A stretch of DNA of 11,620 bases, taken from the NCBI GenBank assembly GCA_964596165.1, contig CAZQTW010000116.1:1-11620 (forward strand). Direction: 5' to 3'. Both the position numbers and the translations under genes were made by a program. This DNA is from CAYUQT01 sp964596165 (lineage in GTDB: Bacteria; Planctomycetota; Phycisphaerae; UBA1845; JAFGLZ01). Below the pieces are notes generated by a model. That model was not told the origin of the DNA and made no database searches. It saw nothing but the letters and a program-made list of their open reading frames with translations. This document shows, piece after piece, positions 6,176 to 11,620 of the stretch (its first letter is position 1; each line of letters starts with the position of its first letter).

Positions 6176-7112
6176 GAACGGCCTTCAGCGCGGCGACGAA
6201 CGGATCGACGTCGAACACAAACCCGAACGCCAGCGCGACCCGCCAGAGTCCCAGTTCCTTGGCCCACTGGGCTCGGCAGCTCTCCTTGTTCTCCACGGCC
6301 GTCGTTGCCTGACGAAACGCCGAGCACATGATCCCCCGCCCGCTCATCTCGTGCATGCCGCCCGGCGACAGCAACAGGCACCAATTGATGGCGAAGCCGG
6401 CATAGATCAGATGGCTGATCCCTGCCGCCTTGCACAAGGCGAACAACTGATAGCCGTTCTCGGCCACCCCCTCATCGCCCACCGGCCGAGCCTCGGGCGG
6501 AAAGTCGACACGGGCAAAGCCTCGGTTGACGTCGGCCTCGTTGTGCTTGCCGACGAAGACGTGTTCGCTTCGAAAGGCCCTCAGGCGTTCGAGGCCGGCG
6601 TTGGAGCGAATCGACTCGGGCCCCGCCGGCGGCGGACCGGCCAGTTCGACGGCGCGGCGATAGCCGGGCAGGTTCTGGTAGTATTTACCACCGCCCACGA
6701 CGTGGAAGAGCGTCATCTTCGCCTCGCGAACCGCCCCGAGCAGCTTGGGAAACACCGTGGCGCAGATCTCCTTCGAGCGTGGGATGTACTCGACGCACCG
6801 CCACCAACCGGGAAATTGCTCGCGCGTGCCGTGGTCCCAGGCGTGCATCACCACGACGGCCGTATGATCGAGGTCGAGTTCGAGCGTTGCCTGCTTCCAC
6901 CCGCCGTAACCCTCGCCGGGGACGTCCAGCGTGTAATCCGCGTCGAACTGCTGGTAGTAGTTCACCGGCGTGCGAATAATCCGCTGCTTTCTCTCGGACG
7001 GGGTCGAACTCGCAGCCGCGCAACAAACCCCGGGTGCGATCGCCGCCGCCAACAACCCACCGGCGGAATCACGAAGGAATTGACGACGGTCCCCGTCGAC
7101 ATGGTCCTGCAT
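6162..7112 (-). CDS. Tat-exported isochorismatase-like cysteine hydrolase
   Basis: A 316-residue protein of the isochorismatase-like cysteine hydrolase fold. The N terminus has a twin-arginine signal, DRRQFLRDSAGGLLAAAIAP, so it should be exported folded. In the mature part, AVVVMHAWDHG fits the first strand with the catalytic Asp, FVGKHNEADV contains a candidate Lys, and GFAINWCLLLSPGGM holds the likely nucleophilic Cys of the family's cis-peptide loop. The motifs differ from the textbook forms, so the substrate cannot be predicted and activity is uncertain. GAGGGAGGG on the minus strand lies about seven bases before the ATG. The ZIP transporter gene ends 30 bases upstream on the same strand, suggesting one transcript. 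A second copy of its 3' end is found at 5364-5480, and its last codons overlap the toxin gene. Confidence 0.8.
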   Translation of the reverse strand: MQDHVDGDRRQFLRDSAGGLLAAAIAPGVCCAAASSTPSERKQRIIRTPVNYYQQFDADYTLDVPGEGYGGWKQATLELDLDHTAVVVMHAWDHGTREQFPGWWRCVEYIPRSKEICATVFPKLLGAVREAKMTLFHVVGGGKYYQNLPGYRRAVELAGPPPAGPESIRSNAGLERLRAFRSEHVFVGKHNEADVNRGFARVDFPPEARPVGDEGVAENGYQLFALCKAAGISHLIYAGFAINWCLLLSPGGMHEMSGRGIMCSAFRQATTAVENKESCRAQWAKELGLWRVALAFGFVFDVDPFVAALKAVLNES

Positions 7113-7142
7113 GCACGTCCCTCCCTCTTCTCGGCTCCGCGA

Positions 7143-7952
7143 CTATCCGAGCGAAACGTCGAGCGTCATCATGATGGCGAAGCCGAGGATGACCCCCATC
7201 GTGGCCCAGTCCACGTTGCCCTTCCGCTGCGCCTCGGGGATCAATTCCTCCGCGACGACGAAGATCATCGCGCCGGCCGCGAACGCCAGGGCGTAGGGAA
7301 GAATCGGTTGGGCCACTTGAACCAGGGCGGCGCCCAACACCCCCGCGATCGGCTCGACGATGCCGGAGAGTTGCCCGTACCAGAGTGCCCGGCCGCGAGA
7401 CAATCCTTCCCGCCGGAGCGGCATGGCCACCGCCAGCCCTTCAGGGAAGTTTTGCAGGCCGATGCCCACCGCCAACATCACCGCCCCGGCCAGCGTTGCA
7501 CCGGTCTGGCCGGCCGCCGCCGCGCCGAACGCCACGCCCACCGCCAGACCTTCCGGGATGTTGTGCAGCGTAATCGCCATGACCAACAGCGTGCTCCGCC
7601 GCCATGAGGTTGCCAGCCCTTCCGGCAGGTCGCCGGCCTGAAAGCCCGGATGAAGGTGAGGCAGCAGCCGGTCGACGATCCTCAAGACGACCGCACCCAA
7701 CAGGAAGCCGATCAGCGGGGGCAACCATTTGAGCGCCCCCAACTGCTCGCTGAGTTCTATAGCCGGAGCCAGGAGCGACCAGTAGCTCGCGGCAATCATG
7801 ACGCCGGCGGCGAGGCCCAACATGGTGTCCAGCAACTTCTGGTTGACACGGGCGGTGAACAAGACGGGCATGGCGCCCAGGGCCGTGAGGCCCCACGTAA
7901 ACAGAGTCCCCGCCAACGCCTGCCACACGGGATTCCACGCATGAAATTCCAC
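7143..7952 (-). CDS. ZIP family divalent metal transporter
   Basis: About 269 residues from a GTG at 7950-7952, which has GGAGA eight bases upstream; the frame could extend to a TTG at 8027, giving 294, but those extra residues are polar and unlike the family. ZIP proteins import zinc, iron or similar ions across the inner membrane and have about eight helices. The two metal-site motifs are clear: ITLHNIPEGLAVGVAFG in helix IV and the related GLQNFPEGLAVAMPL, followed by GQLSGIVEP, another conserved helix. A His-containing loop, RLLPHLHPGF, lies between helices III and IV as is usual. The length fits the ZupT/gufA-like branch. Ion specificity is not predictable. It is upstream of, and probably co-transcribed with, the isochorismatase-like gene. 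Confidence 0.88.
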   Translation of the reverse strand: MEFHAWNPVWQALAGTLFTWGLTALGAMPVLFTARVNQKLLDTMLGLAAGVMIAASYWSLLAPAIELSEQLGALKWLPPLIGFLLGAVVLRIVDRLLPHLHPGFQAGDLPEGLATSWRRSTLLVMAITLHNIPEGLAVGVAFGAAAAGQTGATLAGAVMLAVGIGLQNFPEGLAVAMPLRREGLSRGRALWYGQLSGIVEPIAGVLGAALVQVAQPILPYALAFAAGAMIFVVAEELIPEAQRKGNVDWATMGVILGFAIMMTLDVSLG

Positions 7953-8077
7953 GCCCCGATTCTCCAAGGCCCGCCGGAGAAACCGTTTAGCAGATTGACA
8001 ATATACGTCCCAACAGACGGTCGGCAATGGGTTATCGCGAATGGCTCCGGGACAAGTCGAGGGATATGGGGGATGGA

Positions 8078-9286
8078 CTACCGGCGTTCATACCAAACCA
8101 GCTTGTTCGACCGGCCGGCGATGGCCACCAGATCGAGCTTCTTATCGCCGTTGAGATCCGCCACGACAAGGCCCTCCACCGCGATCGGCTGATCAATCAG
8201 AGTCCGTCGGTAGCGAATCCCGCTCGCATCGATCGGATCGTACAGAACCAACCCGCCACCACCGCCTCGCCAGCCGGCGATGATCTCCTCCCGGCCGTCG
8301 CCGTCCGGATCGGCGACGACCAAAGCATGTCCTTCGCTCAACGTCTCGTCGAGGATGTGACGCGTCCAGTCCCCCTTCTTTCCGGCGGGTACATAGACAA
8401 CCACCTGATGGCCATGCCAGGGCTCGATCGCCGCCAAGCCCAAGGATCCGCCGGCCAATCGCAGGGGCGCAACCTCGCTTGATCCTCTCGCGGCTTCCGG
8501 TTTGTCGCTCGTAGGCGGCGCGCCTGGGGCAATGTGCGTCCTGTGCCACGCGCCGGTCCGCACGTCACCCTCAAAGTCGAAGCGGTGAATCCCCTCATAG
8601 CTGGCGGTGAGTAGCTCGGCCCGGCCGTCGGCGTCGATGTCGCCCACATACAGCCCATGCAGTACGGTAAGCGATTCATCGATCTTCCACGATTCCCATG
8701 GCCCGGCGACCGGATCACGGGGTACGCGAAAGGCCCACAGATGCGCGGGCTTCATGGCCGCGAGCCCCTTCGAGCCGGGCCCGAAGATGGACGCATGAAT
8801 CAGTTCAGGTCGACCGTCGCCGTCCACATCGCCCGACCGGAGTCGATGGACGACCGGATCGACGCTGATGGAATGGATCTGCCATGGGGCGTCGAAACTC
8901 GATCCGCATTTGAGCCACTGGATCCGGCCGCCGCGGTTGCCGTCGCCGAAGAAAAACCCGCCGGCCAGAACGATCTCGATGCGGCCGTCGCCGTCGATAT
9001 CCAGCGGAACCAGATCGATATTTCGATCCGTATGGGCAACGGGCCACCGGTGGAAGGTCGGATTCTCGAACCAATCGACGCGGTTGGACTCGGTGGACAG
9101 GGCGACAACGTCGGGTCGCCCGTCGCCGTTCACGTCGGCGACGGCCACCTGGTAGCCCGCCGGATAGTTGTCGATGTCGTGTCGCTGAAAACGCACGGGT
9201 TCCACACCCAGCACAATCGCCGACATAAGCAGCAAACCGTTCAACACGGCGACTTCACCCAATCGACCCAGTCGTTGATCCGACAC
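8078..9286 (-). CDS. Exported FG-GAP/VCBS beta-propeller protein
   Basis: About 402 residues. The N terminus has two arginines followed by a hydrophobic run (VAVLNGLLLMSAIVLGVEPV), a signal peptide. The rest is made of FG-GAP/VCBS repeats with calcium-binding loops: DVNGDGRPD, DIDGDGRIE, DVDGDGRPE, DIDADGRAE, DPDGDGREE and DLNGDKKLD, spaced about 50-75 residues apart. Such repeats form a seven-bladed propeller like integrin alpha heads, used for binding or scaffolding. No catalytic domain is attached. The start is a GTG at 9284-9286 with no good ribosome binding site; another GTG at 9247 would still keep the signal peptide. A strong hairpin lies just upstream. The isomerase-like gene ends 176 bases upstream on the same strand. 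Confidence 0.8.
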   Translation of the reverse strand: MSDQRLGRLGEVAVLNGLLLMSAIVLGVEPVRFQRHDIDNYPAGYQVAVADVNGDGRPDVVALSTESNRVDWFENPTFHRWPVAHTDRNIDLVPLDIDGDGRIEIVLAGGFFFGDGNRGGRIQWLKCGSSFDAPWQIHSISVDPVVHRLRSGDVDGDGRPELIHASIFGPGSKGLAAMKPAHLWAFRVPRDPVAGPWESWKIDESLTVLHGLYVGDIDADGRAELLTASYEGIHRFDFEGDVRTGAWHRTHIAPGAPPTSDKPEAARGSSEVAPLRLAGGSLGLAAIEPWHGHQVVVYVPAGKKGDWTRHILDETLSEGHALVVADPDGDGREEIIAGWRGGGGGLVLYDPIDASGIRYRRTLIDQPIAVEGLVVADLNGDKKLDLVAIAGRSNKLVWYERR

Positions 9287-9288
9287 TC

Positions 9289-9308
9289 GGAGCGGTCTTC
9301 GCCGCTCC
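9289..9308. promoter_or_regulatory. Hairpin just before the FG-GAP gene start
   Basis: GGAGCGG at 9289-9295 and CCGCTCC at 9302-9308 form a perfect seven-base stem with a TCTTCG loop, very stable by composition. On the minus strand it ends two bases before the GTG start and contains the only GGAG nearby. It may mask ribosome access or mark the end of the upstream transcript; there is no T-run to make it a classical terminator. Confidence 0.35.
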
Positions 9309-9462
9309 CGGGCGATAGTCTATGTGGGATGCGACGCATGGCAAGAGAAGCCGACACTGATATTGGGGTCCATTACATCGACACCGTTGGCCGGCACTGT
9401 CTTCGCCTGTCTTGCACGCTTCTCGCTGTGCCGATAGCGCATGCACCGGCATCGGTCGCGCG

Positions 9463-10947
9463 TCACATCGGCCATGGGCCCTGAAATCCCGTGTCGGCCA
9501 GGCGGATTCGGTAGAGCTGGGCAAAGAGGCGAAACCTTCGGGCGAAATCACCGCAGAACAGGAGATTGTGGTGGCCCCGGACCATGCAGGCGTCCGAGCG
9601 GTCGGTGACTTCGATCTCGACATTGGTAGTACAGCCGGCCGCCGGCGGCATGGCATGTGACTTGACCACACGGCCGGCGTAGACATCCAGTGCCGGTTCA
9701 TTGCCCGGATAGTAGCGAACCATCGTGACGGGGTCGCCCTCCTTCCAGAACACCTGGATCGCGCAGCTTCCCTCATTCGTGTGGGCGAAGCGGCGGAGGA
9801 GATAGGGCACCGCAGGGCCGTCGGGACCATAGAGTCGCGTCGTGCACGTACAGTGTGAGGCGTAGTAGTGGTTCCGCTCCGTTTCGTAGCAAGGGTTGTG
9901 CTGAAAACCGGGCCGGCCGGTGAGGAGTTGTCCCAGCAACTGGGTGTAAACCGCGGGCAGATCGTTCTCGCAGGCCGCCGGGATCAGTTCGCCGTTGAGC
10001 GTGGCGAAGCTCATGCACGGTTTCAGCATGCCCCGCCGCAGGCAGTTCATCGTAAGCCCGTCGGCCTTCTCGTCGGCCAGCAGCTTCTTGAGGGCAATGT
10101 GCGCCCGGGCCGCGTTGTCGAGGGCTTCCGGGGTCACACCGCGGACCTCCTTAGCGCCGCCGGTGTAGCCCGCGATCCACTGCCGGGCCGCCGCGTCGAG
10201 GACGGCCTTCTTGAATTCGTCCGCATAGCGGGCGAACAGAATCACACGAACGCGGATGCCTAGGAACGGCTCGACGGCCTCGCTCGACTTTTCCGCTTCG
10301 GTAATGCTCAGGAGCAGGCTCTGGCTGAGGCGCTTCCTCGCATGGATCATCCGCAGCCCGTTCTCGATTGCCTCCAGGTTATCGAGCGACTGGATGAAGT
10401 ACACGCCCGGCCGACGATAGGATGCCACCGCACCATGTTTGACGCCCAAGCCGATGAAGAAGACGGCCGGAATCTGTTTCTCGGCGGCGGCCCTCAGAAG
10501 GTAGTCGGCGATGGATAGACTGCCGTTGTAGAACATGATCAGGAGCAGGCCGTCAGGCGGGGCCGACTGCAGCTCTCCGCCCAATCGCTCCGCGTGTTTC
10601 ATGTCGGCGACGGGCTTGTCGTCGACGGTGATTTGCATCGAGAGCTTCTTCTCAATCTCGCGGAGGGCAGCCGTGTAGTGCTTCTGGCGCCCTTCGGCGT
10701 CGAAGTCGTTGCCGGGCCAGCTCCACCAGCCGTCGGGATTGTCCGCGAACGTCTTTGAGGAAGGATAGAGGAAGAGTGCACGGACGGACGCCGGAACCTT
10801 GCCAGTGGTCGGTGCCGGCGCATCGGCCGCTGTTGCGAGATCGACCACCGTGAAGGCAAGCCCTCCCAGTGCCGCACCCACGGTCGCCATAAACTCACGC
10901 CGGTCGCACCCGCATCCACAGCCGAAATCGTGATCGTGTTCGTTCAT
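9463..10947 (-). CDS. Tat-exported L-fucose/L-arabinose isomerase-like protein
   Basis: 494 residues from the ATG at 10945-10947. AAGGGG precedes this ATG; the upstream ATG at 10977 has no ribosome binding site. The start region MNEHDHDFGCGCGCDRREFM combines a CxCxC cluster with a Tat motif, followed by a hydrophobic stretch ATVGAALGGLAFTVV and an Ala-Asp-Ala cleavage region, so the protein is exported folded. The mature part resembles the FucI/AraA-like isomerase family: CMSFATLNGELIPAACENDL and later HNPC and HYYASHCTCTT, where the family has conserved Glu and His residues, then a C-terminal domain with TNEGSCAIQVFWKEGDPVTM. Known members are cytoplasmic aldose-ketose isomerases, so export is odd and suggests a different reaction or a binding role. 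The four-gene minus-strand series starts with this gene. Confidence 0.7.
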   Translation of the reverse strand: MNEHDHDFGCGCGCDRREFMATVGAALGGLAFTVVDLATAADAPAPTTGKVPASVRALFLYPSSKTFADNPDGWWSWPGNDFDAEGRQKHYTAALREIEKKLSMQITVDDKPVADMKHAERLGGELQSAPPDGLLLIMFYNGSLSIADYLLRAAAEKQIPAVFFIGLGVKHGAVASYRRPGVYFIQSLDNLEAIENGLRMIHARKRLSQSLLLSITEAEKSSEAVEPFLGIRVRVILFARYADEFKKAVLDAAARQWIAGYTGGAKEVRGVTPEALDNAARAHIALKKLLADEKADGLTMNCLRRGMLKPCMSFATLNGELIPAACENDLPAVYTQLLGQLLTGRPGFQHNPCYETERNHYYASHCTCTTRLYGPDGPAVPYLLRRFAHTNEGSCAIQVFWKEGDPVTMVRYYPGNEPALDVYAGRVVKSHAMPPAAGCTTNVEIEVTDRSDACMVRGHHNLLFCGDFARRFRLFAQLYRIRLADTGFQGPWPM

Positions 10948-11331
10948 TTCCAACCCCTTCTCCTTCTTCTGTGACATGACGCACTCTGATCCCGGAGGGC
11001 AGCGTACCGTCCCACAAGCAAGGGCTCAACAGAGAAAAGGGGACTTACGGACTGTCAGGCGGAGGGCCATAAATTACGGAACGAGGCGGAATTGAAGGCC
11101 CTGCGCCGATGCGTGCAGCGAGGCCGCCGGTGCGGCTCACCCCTATGGCAAAGCCGTACAGCCCATCGGCTTGCCCTGCTGTTCACGCTTCGCTTGAGAG
11201 GCCGCACAGGGAAGGCCAAGCCGGGCAACTGACGCAAGTGAAAACGTCCCACTTACTCCTCCGTCTTTTGGCTGCTTATACTGCCTGTTCCCCATTATAC
11301 TGCCTGCTCAAGGCCGCTGAGGGATCGATTC
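10948..11331. other. Intergenic region with small hairpins, no supported gene
   Basis: Divergent space between the isomerase-like gene and the methyltransferase gene. GTGCGGCT (11130-11137) and AGCCGTAC (11152-11159) can pair with one G-U, with a 14-base loop. AGGGCC (11063-11068) and GGCCCT (11097-11102) also match. Frames in it look non-protein. The right part carries the 12-base direct repeat described separately. No known riboswitch or RNA is recognised. Confidence 0.35.
11276..11306 (+). promoter_or_regulatory. 12-base direct repeat with -10-like cores upstream of the methyltransferase gene
   Basis: TTATACTGCCTG occurs at 11276-11287 and again at 11295-11306, a period of 19 bases. Each copy holds TATACT, close to a -10 box. 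Good -35 boxes are not evident (TTACTC at 11253-11258 is the best for the first copy). It could be two start sites or a repeated operator. The methyltransferase ATG is 25 bases after the second copy. Confidence 0.35.
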
Positions 11332-11620
11332 ATGGATACGTGGAAGTTCTACGACATCACTCATCGTAGGCACGTGGTGTGCAATCCAACGAGCGAGGAG
11401 AAACTCGCGCGCTTGGTGGACTTGGTGCGGCTTCCGAAAGCCGCACGTGTGGTTGACATCGCCTGCGGGAAGGGCGAGTTCCTGATACGTTTGGCGGAGG
11501 CATACGAAGTGCGCGGCGTAGGCGTTGACCTCTCGCCCTTTTTCATCGCCGACGCAGAACGAAGACTCAGAGCGCGTGTGCCACAGGCAGGAATCACCTT
11601 CACCCCAATGGATGGCGCTG
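11332..11620 (+). CDS. Class I SAM-dependent methyltransferase, cut by the right edge
   Basis: The ATG at 11332 opens a frame of 96 full codons that runs off the window. GAGGG at 11319-11323 lies eight bases before it. The protein starts MDTWKFYDITHRRHVVCNPT and then shows the class I methyltransferase motif I, ARVVDIACGKGEFLIRLAEA, at about residues 37-56. GVGVDLSPFFIADAERRL follows, where the Asp is the residue that binds the ribose of SAM. The opening WKFYDITHR and the short distance to motif I are typical of small methyltransferases of the Methyltransf_25/11 type. The substrate cannot be given because the rest is missing. It is transcribed away from the isomerase-like gene. Confidence 0.8.
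   Translation, partial: MDTWKFYDITHRRHVVCNPTSEEKLARLVDLVRLPKAARVVDIACGKGEFLIRLAEAYEVRGVGVDLSPFFIADAERRLRARVPQAGITFTPMDGA

Noticed and set aside
6144..7607. Long plus-strand frame of 487 codons
   Set aside because: It lies antisense to the isochorismatase-like and ZIP genes, both of which have clear motifs; it is His/Arg/Pro-rich and has no homologous motif.
8657..9484. Plus-strand frame of 275 codons
   Set aside because: It lies antisense to the FG-GAP gene; the repeated AVAVDI-like segments are the complement of the DxDGDG loops.
11055..11252. Minus-strand frame of 65 codons
   Set aside because: It is Arg/His-rich, has no ribosome binding site, and lies in the structured intergenic stretch.
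1..11620. tRNA, rRNA, CRISPR array or full insertion sequence
   Set aside because: I found no tRNA cloverleaf, rRNA sequence, regularly spaced repeats or transposase gene.

Overview
The window looks like a chromosomal stretch of a GC-rich planctomycete-like bacterium, possibly Phycisphaerae-type; this is inferred from gene content, not from a marker gene. The signs are a PEP-CTERM secreted protein, a secreted GH43/GH32-like beta-propeller protein, an FG-GAP/VCBS propeller protein, two Tat-exported carbohydrate/cysteine-hydrolase-type proteins, an RHS remnant with a dockerin-like loop, and clusters of GC-rich palindromes between genes.

Layout. Bases 1-60 hold the first 20 codons of a minus-strand secreted protein that leaves the window. 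Bases 213-1745 (minus) hold the C-terminal end of an RHS protein, followed by a small basic two-helix membrane protein. Bases 1841-2075 are a cluster of palindromic repeats lying against the broken 5' end of the RHS frame. Bases 2076-2396 contain no gene I can support. Two plus-strand secreted proteins follow: a GH43-like propeller protein (2397-3878) and a PEP-CTERM propeller protein (4155-5312).

Bases 5364-6175 are the most rearranged part. A 117-base 3'-end fragment of an isochorismatase-like gene is followed by a DUF433/DUF5615 toxin-antitoxin pair (plus strand) with a likely operator. The pair runs tail-to-tail into the intact isochorismatase-like gene, whose 3' end is about 96% identical to the fragment.

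Bases 6162-10947 (minus) form a series of four genes, read right to left: a Tat-exported L-fucose/L-arabinose isomerase-like protein, an FG-GAP protein, a ZIP metal transporter and a Tat-exported isochorismatase-like hydrolase. ZIP and the hydrolase are 30 bases apart and probably co-transcribed. Bases 10948-11331 have no clear gene but contain hairpins and a 12-base direct repeat with -10-like cores. At 11332 a plus-strand SAM-dependent methyltransferase starts and runs off the right edge.

Together this reads as an export and carbohydrate-processing region of a planctomycete, interrupted by accessory elements (RHS remnant, palindromic repeats, toxin-antitoxin cassette). I see no complete novel defence system. 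The best candidates for something new are the RHS tip with its membrane partner, and the toxin-antitoxin cassette bracketed by the duplicated gene end.
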